From Physocladia obscura (taxonomy: Eukaryota; Chytridiomycota; Chytridiomycetes; Chytridiales; Chytriomycetaceae): a stretch of DNA of 31,390 bases. The stretch is taken from the NCBI GenBank assembly GCA_027596945.1, contig JADGJH010000054.1, forward strand, positions 5,744-37,133, in the 5' to 3' direction. Of the stretch, positions 21,086 to 31,390 are shown in pieces. The notes beneath the pieces are model-generated. The model saw only the letters and a program-made list of their open reading frames with translations. It did no database searches and was not told the origin of the DNA. Each line of letters opens with the position of its first letter. Position 1 is the first letter of the stretch. The position numbers and the translations under genes are program-made.

Positions 21086-21789
21086 AATGAGGCATTAAAT
21101 CAAAGTTAAATCCCAAAACAACAGGAGCTGGTGGATTTTGACGCGAACTCAAGGCCTTACTCCTTCAATTTTCTAATTTTTGAACTATTTCAAAGTTTGA
21201 CAAATTATTCACATAAATATACACTATTAGATATGAGCTAACTTTATTTATTGATTTTATATGATTTATTTACTTATTTATTTCAATTTCGATTTTTGAT
21301 CAATAAAACAAGTTCTCTGTACATTCAAAAGTCCAAATTCATTGGCTATAATCATGCTCCAATGGTTTTTAAAGTACTTTGAACATGCCCCCAAAAAGAA
21401 ATTATTCTACTAAGCATATTTATCACATTCACAGAGAATGGTCCTCCAAATCTGTCATTATACCAATCATGGTATATAAACCCCAAATTCCCACAGAGTG
21501 CAAATACTAATCAATACTTTTGTGCTGGTTACAAATTCTCATATGGCTATAAACAAATATACTATTCCTGAAAAAGCAAGCAATTGCAAGAAAAAATTAT
21601 CAACACAAAATATTGTTGAGATTTTTGCACTGGCACAATAATAAAAATGTGTGGAATGAATTCATGTGCCCCAGGGGTGTAAGTAACAAATGGAGATTGA
21701 AGAAAACAATTGCAAAGTGTTGAATTTAATTACTTGGCATAAAAAAAGATACAAAAGGGGCTGGTGGGATGTGAGAAAAAGCTATTGAG

Positions 21790-21966
21790 GCTCTCAGATA
21801 CTTTATTGAGAACAAATATCTTGCATCCACCAGGTTTGGGATATTTAAGAACTTCATTGAATCTTGACTATTATATCCAAACTAGGTTTATTGAATAAAA
21901 ATTGATCATTGCTCTCAGATACTTTATTGAGCACTAATATTTTGCATCCACCAGATCAATTTTTAT
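21790..21966. repeat. Pair of 44-bp direct repeats with complementary flanks
   Basis: GCTCTCAGATACTTTATTGA opens both copies and TTGCATCCACCAG closes them. Copies are 21790-21833 and 21911-21954, 41 of 44 identical. Copy 2 is enclosed by perfect 13-bp inverted arms, ATAAAAATTGATC (21895-21907) and GATCAATTTTTAT (21954-21966). Copy 1 is followed by GTTTGGGATAT, which is nearly complementary to ATATCCAAAC about 40 nt on. It could be a decayed small mobile element or a structured RNA. Confidence 0.65.
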
Positions 21967-24900
21967 TTAAGAATCAAACACCAGTATTAACCTTTATCAT
22001 CTTATTAAAGTGAATCTATCAATGCATAAATGAACTGATAGTCTTGTTTTGGCTATTTTGAGAAGCACTGTTTATGCTTTTGTCAAAAAAAATTTATTGT
22101 TATTTTTTATTGCACATTTAAATTGTGTATTAATAAATCGTGGTGAATTAATTGTAATATTTTGCAAGTGTTGCAAAATTGCCTTGCCAATTTTTTTTTT
22201 TTTTAGTTATTGTATTGTGTGTAGCTGCACTCTGTATTGAAAAATAAAACAATGCTGCCAGGGATGGCAGTAAGTTTATTGATGTTGATTTTATGTCTGG
22301 TAAGAAATCCTGCAACAGGAGTCCCAGAGATTCAAACTTTTTTGGTGCTCAAAGGTTGTTTACCAAGCGTGATATATACACACTCAGTAGCAAGTTCATC
22401 ACAAAAAAAAGAATTTGCAACCCAAGATGCTGGTTTTATTTAGGTTAAACACACTGTTGTCATTTTCTGAATCATCAGATGACAACTTTACATCTCGAAT
22501 GCTGTTTTGTTTGCAAAGTACATCAGTTTCGAACAAACAATCATAGACAATTATAATCCATTACATATTTCTTTAAAATTCATTTTCTTCTTCTTTTTCT
22601 CAAAACTTTTGAAATTAGTGATAAATGATTTATATTACACCTCTAAACTGGTTAATTCCAGTTGTGCATTGGATTCTGCTGATATAATCAGCACAATTTT
22701 GGCAGATCTTGTTGTAACTAATAACAGATAGTGGGTATTTTTTGTTTGAAATTTGCAGCAATTTTTTGTCAGTAATCTGACTGGAATATGGGCTGAATTA
22801 TGTGAGTTTTTATTTAACCCTAAGTTCTGACTGCAAACAGCCAAGAAGTTTGCAAGTGCAAGTGCCAAACACATTAGGCAGAACATGCCAATCCAAAGAC
22901 CTGTCAGGCAATCAGGCAAATTGACACTTGGCACAATGGTAATTCAGTTTTATGCATCAAAATGCCCACCTTCAGCATTGAACTTACTTATTTGCACAAA
23001 AACAATTTGTTATATGGATGGACTAATAACACTTTATTATATAATAATCTTCTACTATTATTATTATCTTTTATTTATTAACTGCAAACCTTTTGTCTTT
23101 CACTCAGCAGTTTTTCTTTGAAATTTTTATTTTTGCTGGCTAAAATTCTGTTTCACTTTATCAAAAAGCAATCTGAAACTCCGTAAATTGAGAAAAATTA
23201 AAAATCAAATAAACTGAGAATTCTTCTTTAAAAACTTCACTTTCTCTTTGCTCTAGAGTTAAAGGAAGACTTTGCTGTGCAAGATACCACTCAAAGAAAT
23301 AATACTTTGCTTCACTACTACAAGTTATCTTCACCTACTTGGAACTTCTTGACTCTTTCACATCCAAATTATAATTCTTTTATTTCATTGAATTGAGAAT
23401 TTTGTACAACAGAAATCAAAAAGAATGAAAAGGAAATTTTGGCCAAAAATCCTAACCACATACAGTTGTAATGTACATTGCAACATAATGGTGTAATAGC
23501 TTAATGCTGACAGCATACAGAACAATCTCAAAAAGAAAAATGAGTTTTTATTTTTATTCATTTTGTGTGCAAAAAACAACAACAAAAAAAACAAACTGCA
23601 AAGAAACAACTGTTGTCATTTGTTGCAGTGATGCCATGATTGCAATAACCTGGTACAAAAAGTTGTTAAATTGGGCATTTTTGAGCAAAGCACAAATTTA
23701 ATGAGAGAAATTTGACAAAAGTGAAGCTAGATTTAAACAAACATATTATTAAAATGAAAGAATCTATCCTTTATGCACAGAAAGCAGAACACGCAGCTTT
23801 CTTGCTCCAAAAAACAGATAAAGAGCTTGTGAAAAGTACACAAAAGAAGGTTTATATTCAGATATGGTCAAATATATGAAAAATTGTGTATAACCAAATA
23901 TTTGACCCAAAAGCATGAACAACACAGATATTAATTTAATTCTGGCTGGATTTTTTTGTAGAAAATTTTCTCATGCAAAAATTGGTTGCAATTATGATTT
24001 TTGATGAATATTTGAGAATGTGATAAAGAATTTTCTTTATTTCTTTTATTTTACTGATAATTTGTGTTTCTTTTATTGTTTTTTTTAGTATCAATAGTTT
24101 TTTGCTTTGTTTTTGAGATTGTGTGTTTTCTTTTTGGTTTTTAGTTTTGGGGTTTTTTTTTATGAAACTTTCTTCCAAAAAACCACCACAACAACAAGCA
24201 AACAAAATTGTTGCATGAGAGCAGTAATGGGGGGCATTTTAGTTGTTGCTCATTGTGTCCAGTACATGGCTTGTCTTGGCTATATGCTCTCTGCTTCCAG
24301 AATTGATATGCACTCAGTTCTAGGGGGCTTTCTTCACAGCAATTATTGTGTTATTTTGATGCTTTGGTGGAGGCTCATCAAAAAAGAAAACACTGCACAT
24401 TAATCAAATGAACATTGGATCTTCTACCATGTTCAGCCATGATTTCTTTGGTTTTTTGGGGTTATTTCAACTGGTTCCAACTGCAGGTGAAATGGGGGTG
24501 TATTTTAAATCTTGTATTTTATTGATATTACATCACTAATGGTTTTATTTCTTTGTTTGTTTGTATAATCCTTTGAAAAGATGCCACAATTTGCTGGTGT
24601 TTATTTATTTTATCTGACTCAATTTGTGGAACCATGCTGATCTTGGTTGATCTTGATTTGCTCCAGTTGCTGCCATATTTATTGATTCACCAGATGCAGC
24701 AAACAATCAATTTCTATTTGTTTAGTCATCATTGAATTTAGATAGGGAAGTTTCTTGTGGACTGATTAGGTGCAGCTTGTGTGACAATGCAGACCTTGGA
24801 AGGAACCAAATGATTCACTCCATCCACACCTGTATCACCAACACAAGCTGTGCTCAACTTGTTGTTGATATTCCAGTACGTTTATCAAAAGCTTGATAGT

Positions 24901-25432
24901 AGACTTTAAATTTGAGAATTGAGAGAGTTTTTTATTTGCTAAGATTCTACACAAAAAAAACAACATCCAGAGCCCTCTTTATAGGTTTTTTTGTACTTGA
25001 GATGCCTCTGAATTTGAAAAAGTATTTCAAATAATTTGAAAAAGTATTTCAAATACATCTATTTCAAATAATCAGTATAAAAGCACCTTTGAGTTTTTCT
25101 CTTCAATGAAAATATGTTTGAGAAAAATCAAATAAATATGGTTTTCTGTTATTTCTTATAATTCAATATGATTGATGTTATAGTGAATGGCAGTTGATTG
25201 CTTCACTTAGTTTTTGTTGACTTTAGACAAATCACTGTTCTGTTTAGTTATTAAATAGCTTAATATCTTTATTAATAAACTAAAGTTGACTGTGCCAACT
25301 GTGAATATATGGCCATCAGCATATTCAGATTTGTTGGTACAAGAGACTGTGGATGCCTCCATAGTATCTTGCAACTGTCTTTTGTCGTTTCTACATTTTC
25401 TAAATGCTTCTATTGATTTCTAATACAATTAT

Positions 25433-25738
25433 TTATGATTTGCTTATGTTCAACACCTTTGTATGTTGCAGAGCATCTCTCGCTCTCTTCTCTAGTCTAC
25501 TATGCAAGCCATGTTTTTGTGTAGGATGATCCAGGAGAGTGTGCGTTTCTAGGCATTTGAATATTATAGTAAGTGGAGTGGGTCTCTTACAATTAATTAG
25601 TGAACATACCAGATTCTTCTCAGTGGTTCTCACTTGATTCTGTTGGCCCCTCTGCATTAGAGTATCACAGTAAGAACAACGGATCAGTTGAAACAGCATC
25701 AGTTTAATCTTTTCATAAAGATTGTTTGCTGTTATCAA
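25433..25738 (-). other. Possible coding relic in the CpG-poor block
   Basis: A 101-codon open minus-strand frame containing CSYCDTLMQRG and CSLINCKRPTPLT. Four CpGs cluster at 25384-25681, more than in the rest of the block, so this segment may be younger or of other origin. No family is recognised and chance is possible. Confidence 0.2.
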
Positions 25739-26400
25739 CTGCCCATAAATAAAGTTATCTTTATATTTTAGCTTTATTGAAATAAACTAAGATAAGCATT
25801 TTATTTCTTTTATTTGAGAAGAAACAAATAAACCTTAAACTAATGAAGAAAGGTTTATAATTGTTTTGTAATACATATCTTTCACAGAGTTGCATATACT
25901 TCAACTGCAGCAACAACAACACCAACAGCAACTTGAATTAAGTGCCACCCTTTAAAACATTCAAGATGGTCAACATGTCTCTGCCACAACATTGGAAAAT
26001 CCTTTGCCAATGGCACAAACAATGAATTCTGTTTCTCCTATAGCTGAAATAGTCCACTATAAAAGATGCTATTTTTTGCAAAGTCAAGGCATTATACTTC
26101 TCTCCAACTGTTTTTCACTATCCGAAAGAGCTTCCAGAGACTTTAATTTGGGTACACTTATTTTATTTTTTTGTTTAACTCATTTCTTTTATAGGATGAT
26201 TTATGTCCAACTTTTTGAACAATTATGAACTCTTATTCCAACTCCCAGGCAGATGTGTACAAGCTAACACTCATTCATTACAACATTCATGATTCCTTTG
26301 TTCATACAGTGAGTGTTTTTTATTATTATAACAAAATTAATTTGCTCTTGTGAATTTTCTTTTTTAATAATTTTTTTGACTTCATTTTCAGGTCAAAGGC

Positions 26401-26944
26401 ATGGGGTCAAGAAAAATAAAGTGCATGTTGCCGCAAAGCTGCATGAGTATGCACAAAATTTATTTGGTCCTTGAATACAAACCACATTGCGATCGAAGCA
26501 ACTAGCACGCGCTCGGCGAAACAACAGCGAAGAGGAAAGAAACTCAAACAAAATTCTCTGCTGGATATTGCACACCGTGATTCACTACACCACAAATAGT
26601 TGCACCGACGATTTTCGGCCACTTGACGAAATTTTTCCGATTTCTGGTCAAAACACAGCTGATTAAACTGGACGATCAACCGTAAATCTGCACATCCCGC
26701 CGAAAAATTGGATGCACATCTGACGGTCTGAACGGTAAAATGGCAGGTAAAACAGCCAGCAAATGGGCAAGCTGGAATGGAGATATTTCAAAATAAATGA
26801 GTCATCAGAAGAATACTTCTTCGAAATTTTAAAAAGATGAATCAATTCAAAGTAGAAGATATTTATTTCAATTCAAAACAGAAGATATTTATTGAAGAAA
26901 GCAATGGAAGACATAACAAAGGAGAATAAAAAAAACGTAGAAAT
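26401..26944. other. Normal-CpG spacer right of the depleted block
   Basis: CpG returns abruptly (for example GCGATCGAAGC and CACGCGCTCGGCG near 26490-26520). A short direct repeat, AGAAGATATTTATT, occurs at about 26856 and 26880. An AATAAA on the minus strand at 26893-26888 suits the end of a minus-strand transcript. No gene is seen. Confidence 0.4.
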
Positions 26945-27119
26945 TCAAACACTATGACTATGCTGATCTCTTTCAGGTATGTCATCTGTGTACAGTGCTT
27001 CATCTTCCCGGCATATCACAGCAAGCTCACTTGCCCTCTCCTGCTCTGTTAATGAAACTAAATGCTCCATATCCTTGGCAAGATTGGGGATGATTTCAAA
27101 GTCTTTTGCCAACTTGGCA
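26945..27119 (-). other. Orphan exon-like open segment downstream of vasohibin
   Basis: Following a TTTCCAG acceptor, the minus strand reads AKLAKDFEIIPNLAKDMEHL and later LTEQERASELAVICREDEAL, ending in TGA at 26947-26945, 52 bp before an AATAAA. It looks coding and helical. However, the preceding exon (27234-27166) cannot be joined to it in any open frame from vasohibin. That exon also contains ALNRAALL in a frame that does not match. It may be the 3' end of another transcript, an alternative vasohibin tail, or a gene fragment. Confidence 0.4.
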
Positions 27120-27203
27120 CTGGAAATTAAATTTAAAATTTAGATTCAATTTGTCACAAACTTACCAAAAGAGCAGCTCTGTTCAATGCCTGTTTAGTTA
27201 GTT

Positions 27204-28412
27204 GGACTCATTTGTGAACTTATTCTGCCAAAAAAGAAAAAAAGTAGAAAGATAAATAATTACTTTTATTATCATGAAAGTTTGAGAATGTGTTTCTGTT
27301 TGAATCTATCAGAATCAATTCTAAGCGAGTAAGCTTACTCAACTGGCCAAGGAAAACATTCGATGCTATTTTCATGCTCGTGTACAATCAAATTTCCAAT
27401 TTTGACCTTTAAAAGTTTATGCATATTTCGAATGTACGAAAGTCGGTATTCTTCAACCAATTGCTCAATTGTCTTCATTTGATAACAAACTTATTTGCAA
27501 AATAGAAACAGCAAGACTCACCTCAAACTCAATTGGTTTGTACATCAAGTCATTTCTTCTGGATAGACCCAATGCTCCAAATTTGTCCAGGTGCTTGACA
27601 ACAAGAACAATATGTCTATATACTTTTTCGCAACATTCAGTTTTAAAACTTATAGCTATTGATTGTAGAATAATGTTAGCAAATGAGTTTGAAATAAAAC
27701 TATTGCATTTTTCTACCATATCTGTCAAGTTCTAAAATATTGTTAGTCAAATATGTCGCCACAACTACCGCCTCAAGGCACTTTATCGGAAGCCCAAATA
27801 TACAAATCTCTTGTGCAAGTTTCATCAGGTGTTTGCTGCTCGAGCCCTTTTTTATTAGAAAAATTGAACCCAAATGGTTATATGAAAGGGCCAATAAATA
27901 ATTTTCTGAGAACGAGACAAATTCAGTATTTTCGATTTGAAGGAGAAAAATGCAAAAAATTAGGACTGACGAATTTCAAGTACTCGCTGTTCAACACCAA
28001 TGTTATTGCTGTCAACTAAATCAGGTACTAATGGAACTTTTGGTATTGTCGTAAATTGCACTGGGATGTAATTGCTTCCTTGAATCGTGTTTGTCAGAAA
28101 CTGAACCGACTTTGCAATTGCGGTTATTTGTTTGATTTCTTTATCTTTATGCAAATAAACTCCTGAATTGAGATCTACGATGTCTTCTTTAGCTCCAGAA
28201 GCTGCAACGGTTTTTTTTGGAGTGCCACTGTCCTCTTGTAGCCTCTTGTCTGCTTGTTCGGAGTCCTTCACGCAGCTGGTAAACATTTTTTCAGACAAAT
28301 GGCTCCATGTTTCCTGGTAAAACGATTCAAAGTTTTCAGGAAAATGCTTTCTGTGCATGGCTTTTTTTTTTGATACATATAAATATATTTGCGTAAATCC
28401 GAAGATTTTCAT
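27204..28412 (-). CDS. VASH: Vasohibin family tubulin carboxypeptidase
   Basis: Exons on the minus strand: 28412-27971, 27905-27717, 27655-27522, 27472-27339, and 27234-27204 carrying the stop. The transglutaminase-like catalytic core is clear. YNHLGSIFLIKKG opens it, LPIKCLEAVVVATYLTN has the catalytic Cys, YRHIVLVV the His, and FGALGLSRRNDLMYKP the Ser of the unusual Cys-His-Ser triad. ISFKTECCEKV and MHKLLKVKIGNLIVHEH follow the family closely. Vasohibins, with the partner SVBP, cut the terminal Tyr from alpha-tubulin, a mark of stable and axonemal microtubules. The N-terminal exon is family-typical in position but poorly conserved. The start may be 28412 or 28358 (MHRKHF). The gene is divergent from AAMP, with 569 bp between them. 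No SVBP gene is visible in this window. Confidence 0.88.
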
Positions 28413-28981
28413 TTCTGTGTGGCAGACAATATTTTGGCTACTTGGATTTTATTAATGTAACTCCTGGCTTGCGAGCAACATCACATTTTATTACTCAATG
28501 AAAAACCGTGTTGCAAAACCGATTTTATTTCTTCTCATATTTTTGACTTTGATGAATGCCGGAGAGAAATACCTGTAAGACACTGGTGGAGATACTGGAG
28601 GCAAAATCTCTTACATCTCGTATCATGGGAATCAAACAATATCTGGAATACCATTCTTTGGTGTATTGTTTGAGCCTGCATGAAGGGACAATACTCATGA
28701 ACTGTGGCAAAGCGACTGTTTATCGATTGCTCTGATCACTTGAACATATAGTTCAACACTTGTGCTACTCGAATATTCATTCATTCATTCATTTATTGTG
28801 GTTCTATTATGAATAAAATGTTGTCATATTATATGCCTTTCAAAGTGTTGTTAACTCATTAGCAATCAACCAGCATCCACCAGTATCAGTATTTCTCTCC
28901 AGTATTCGTCAAAAAAAAATGCCATTTATTATTTTTTAGTTTTTTTTTTTTGTTTGCAAATCCATTATCGCAAAAGACAAC
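28413..28981. other. Divergent promoter between vasohibin and AAMP
   Basis: No gene supported. An ATTC microsatellite occurs at about 28775-28797 and a T-run at 28939-28949. A 61-codon minus-strand frame at 28525-28710 has no features. Confidence 0.4.
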
Positions 28982-30373
28982 ATGCGTAATTATCCAGGAA
29001 TTGACGATTACAGTGACCACGACAGTCTGGAGGCAGACGATGAAGACTTTTACGGGGACAATAATGACAATGATATCGACCTTGATGATCCCGCTCTGGA
29101 AGAAGACGAAGTAGAAGCGTAAGATCAACGCAGATTTTTGGAAGAACATATGATAATTATTCAACAATCGAACATTTTGCCAGTGATGATATGGACGACG
29201 AAATTCGCATGGGTCTCCGTCGCGTCGACGCAGTGGCTGGATTTTTTCAACACAACAAGGAACCAGTTTATACTCTCGCCATGCATCCAACAAAAACTCA
29301 TCTTGTTTTGTCTGGCGGCGGTGATGACTCTGCATTCGTTTGGAATGCTGACACCGGTGAATCAATCAAAGAACTTTCCAGTTTAGTTAAAAAAAACTCT
29401 GCGTTGCTATGTATCTTGACCCTTAATTTTTTTTCTTCCAGAACACACAGACAGCGTGGTCGCCTCTGGATTCAGCCACGACGGTACATATCTCGCAACA
29501 GGAGGAATGGACGGCCGAATATTCGTGTATACAACATCCACAGGAGCGCAAATACTCGAACTTGACGGCCCTGCTGAAGTAACTTGGCTCACCTGGCACC
29601 CACGCGGAAATGCCTTACTTTGTGGATCCACCGATGGCACGCTCTGGATGTGGAATATTCCATCTGGCCAGTGCATGAACGTTTTCACTGGCCATTCTTC
29701 ATCAGTCACATGCGGGATGTTTACACCGGACGGGAAATCTATAGTAAGCGGCGGTGAAGACGGGAACTTGTATTGCTGGGACCCGAAAACCGCGGCCCCG
29801 AAAACTGTGTTTCGGAGCGATGATGTGCGGTTTTTGAACGGCGCGAGTATCACTAGTATTTCTGTGCATCATGAGTCTGGGGCTGTTCTTGCTGGTGGGC
29901 AAGATGGGAACAGTTGTTTAGTTACACTTGGTGGAAATGGCCGGATTTTGGGAAGTGTCAGTAAATGTGAGGATAGCATTGAAAGTGTTGGATTTTCACC
30001 GCAGTTAAGTTTTCTCAAAACGAAAGTGATTAAAAATATTATATTAAATATGCTCGTATGCAGTTTACAGGTTGGCGCAGTTTCATCTATTGACGGATCA
30101 ATAGCAATCTGGGACTTGGATCTCATGCGACTACGTCAAACGCTTCGCCATAACAAAGGGGTAACAAAAGTGCTGTTTTTAAAATCTAGCCCACTGCTAC
30201 TTTCTTGTTCACTTGATAAGACTGTACGATTGTGGGATTTGCGGACGGGCCGATTTGAGCGGGCATTTTATGGACATAGTGGGCCAATTTTAGACATGGT
30301 TGCAAGTCAAGATGGAGAACGGATTGTGAGTTGTGGAGAAGATGGAAGTGCACAGGTTTTTACGATTTTGTGA
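28982..30373 (+). CDS. AAMP: AAMP/Sqt1-type WD40 repeat protein
   Basis: Exons 28982-29118, 29184-29380, 29442-30025 and 30071-30373. The last intron (30026-30070, 45 nt) has no in-frame stop and could be retained. The N-terminus is acidic (SLEADDEDFYGDNNDNDIDL), as in AAMP. WD40 blades follow: YTLAMHPTKTHLVLSGGGDD, ASGFSHDGTYLATGGMDGR, WLTWHPRGNALLCGSTDGTL, GMFTPDGKSIVSGGEDG, IAIWDLDLMRLRQTLRHNKG, LLLSCSLDKTVRLWDL and ERIVSCGEDGSAQVFTIL. The yeast relative Sqt1 is a dedicated chaperone for ribosomal protein uL16 (Rpl10). The animal AAMP acts in cell migration and also associates with ribosome biogenesis. AATAAA lies at 30378-30383. The frame is intact. Confidence 0.9.
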
Positions 30374-30759
30374 GATCAATAAAATTATATATTATTTTAT
30401 GTAGATTCGAATTGAAGAAAAAAATTTCTTTTTAATTATCCGGAATTTTATTGTATTCAGTTTTAGAGGTGCATTGTTGCAATCTCCATCTGAGATGAGA
30501 GGTGGAGAACCCATTGTTTCAACAAAATTACTTGAAAAACAAAAACAAAATTACTTGACAAACAAAAAAAGACAAAAATCACGTTTCTAGATATTTCCCA
30601 CATCCTAAATGCAACAAGCAGTAGACTTGAACACTGGCTTGAAAAGCATTTCAGCCCCACCATGAAAAGATTGACAAGCTTTCTCAAAATTTGCAAAAGT
30701 GTCGATTCAGACTGCCAAAAGTTTTGTTGATAGTTGGAACAAAAGTATTGCGTTTTATA
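30374..30759. other. AAMP 3' end and unassigned sequence
   Basis: Starts with AAMP's polyadenylation signal. From about 30460 the sequence lies downstream of the degenerate ORF1 copy (minus strand) and may be more of that element, but nothing can be matched to the left copy. Confidence 0.35.
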
Positions 30760-31130
30760 AAGATGGAAGATTTTTACCACTTGATAATTTACTTGATCCA
30801 AGCCATTATGATCATTCTTGAGATACTTAAGCAATTTCTTTTGAATGGATTTGGTTCATGCCAAATGAGATCTTCAGACTCTCGATACTCTTCTTAGAAT
30901 TGACACCATCTCTTTTTTTGGAATATAAAACCATTTCATCAAATAATGTTTGATTGACTGGATCTTTCTTGTTTACTTGAATATTAATCTCATTTGTAGC
31001 ATCACTCTTTGATTGTAACTCTTCGATGGCTTTTTCCAATTCAACTATTCTTTTCTTCATATTTTGATTAATATTGGTTCTCTATCTTCAATAAATGATC
31101 AAGTACTTCAATAACAACTTGCCAATTTGT
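30760..31130 (-). pseudogene. Degenerate second copy of element ORF1
   Basis: On the minus strand, four blocks align in order with ORF1 at 377-1028. VIEVLDHLLKIEN (near 31090-31125) matches TIEVPEKHLKLEN. NINQNMKKRIVELE (near 31034-31075) matches NVNQSLKERINELE. VLYSKKRDGVNSKKSIESLK (30931-30872) matches VLYSRKADGLDHSKILSRLR. SIQKKLLKYLK (near 30830-30862) matches SIQKRLLKYLQ. The blocks fall in different frames, so frameshifts are present between blocks 1 and 2 and between 3 and 4, and stops interrupt block 1's frame. Identity within blocks is roughly half, so this is an old or distinct family member. It is CpG-poorer than the left copy (about 8 in 0.9 kb). Confidence 0.78.
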
Positions 31131-31390
31131 GTTGAATTCAAGCTGTATGGAAGAGGATGAATTTTTCTACCAAAAATACATTCAAAATCTAAATCACTAA
31201 TCTTTTTTGTCATTAAGCGGAAGTTATGTGTACATATAAACTGGAAGACTTTATGTGTTAAGGAAAAGGGAAAAAGAGTTGATTGTTTCTTTTTAGTGAT
31301 TGGTGGGTTTTGGGTGATGAAAATCAATAAAGAAGAGGGTTTAGGAGAGGAACGAGCCGCGATGGAGGATGTCTTTGTTCTTTTTTTTTT
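31131..31390. other. Right-edge sequence upstream of the ORF1 relic
   Basis: On the minus strand a frame including MTKKISDLDFECIFG lies before the relic. It has no clear counterpart in the left copy, though it could be its diverged N-terminus. A T-run closes the window. Confidence 0.3.

Larger units (their letters stand above)
21290..26400. other. CpG-depleted AT-rich block without recognisable genes
   Basis: By eye only about 13-15 CG dinucleotides occur in 5.1 kb, although C and G are each around 16%, which would predict over 100. TG and CA stay common. The boundaries are fairly sharp: CpGs are regular in the Ulp1 pseudogene (left) and return at 26415-26530 (right). Open frames are short and unconvincing. 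This is the pattern of long-term cytosine methylation and deamination in silenced repeat DNA. The original element is no longer recognisable by eye. Confidence 0.75.

Noticed and set aside
21340..21640. Coding relic in the left part of the CpG-poor block
   Set aside because: One frame reads moderately well with several stops, but no family could be named and the length is too short to separate from chance.
21290..26400. Repeat-induced point mutation (RIP) as the cause of depletion
   Set aside because: RIP mainly converts CpA to TpA. Here CpA and TpG are common and only CpG is missing.
28525..28710. Minus-strand 61-codon frame between vasohibin and AAMP
   Set aside because: No motif, no splice link to vasohibin exon 1, and it lies in the shared promoter.
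1..31390. tRNA, rRNA and CRISPR features
   Set aside because: No cloverleaf with matching arms, rRNA stretch or regularly spaced repeat array was recognised on either strand by eye.

Overview
The window is nuclear DNA of a eukaryote, most likely a zoosporic (flagellated, chytrid-like) fungus. Its genes carry many short GT-AG introns (about 45-200 nt) and AATAAA signals. The two Rac GTPases and the LaeA-like methyltransferase read as fungal types. An IFT140 gene and a vasohibin gene imply a cilium or flagellum and detyrosinated microtubules. The organism call is inference from gene content, not from a search.

Layout. (1) 1-5440: a compact, intronless, virus-like element. ORF1 (377-1028, +) converges on a RING/TRAF-type zinc-finger gene (1030-1782, -). 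That gene starts one base after the stop of a long minus-strand reading frame (5440-1784). The long frame joins an N-terminal domain with an OTU-like Cys box, a protein-primed-like family B DNA polymerase palm, an SF1 helicase and a C-terminal HNH nuclease. It is broken by a TAG, a TGA and two homopolymer frameshifts, so this is a decaying copy. (2) 5782-7508 (-): an unrecognised Cys-rich multi-exon gene with a triplicated intron cassette that creates 12-nt microexons. (3) 8502-9816 and 11237-12596 (+): two tandem Rac GTPase genes with identical intron positions, including an intron immediately before the stop codon. A doubtful small gene with 27-nt candidate introns lies between them. (4) 13055-14210 (+): a SAM-dependent methyltransferase. 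(5) 14592-20044 (+): IFT140 in about 25 exons, essentially intact. (6) 20098-20439 (-): a DPY-30 (COMPASS) gene convergent with IFT140, then a Ulp1/SENP protease pseudogene (about 20426-21085, -). (7) About 21290-26400: a gene-empty, AT-rich block with almost no CpG. (8) 27204-28412 (-): vasohibin, divergent from (9) 28982-30373 (+): AAMP/Sqt1 WD40 protein. (10) About 30760-31130 (-): a diverged, frameshifted second copy of the element's ORF1, in opposite orientation to the left copy.

How they fit. Rac GTPases (actin and polarity), IFT140 (retrograde flagellar transport) and vasohibin (tubulin carboxypeptidase) are ordinary housekeeping or zoospore genes. The accessory material is the polymerase-helicase-HNH element at the left edge, its relative at the right edge, the CpG-depleted block and the SUMO-protease pseudogene. 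IFT140 keeps its frame across roughly 4 kb of coding sequence, apart from one TAA that a short intron can remove. The many frame breaks in the element copies and the protease are therefore more likely real decay than general assembly error.
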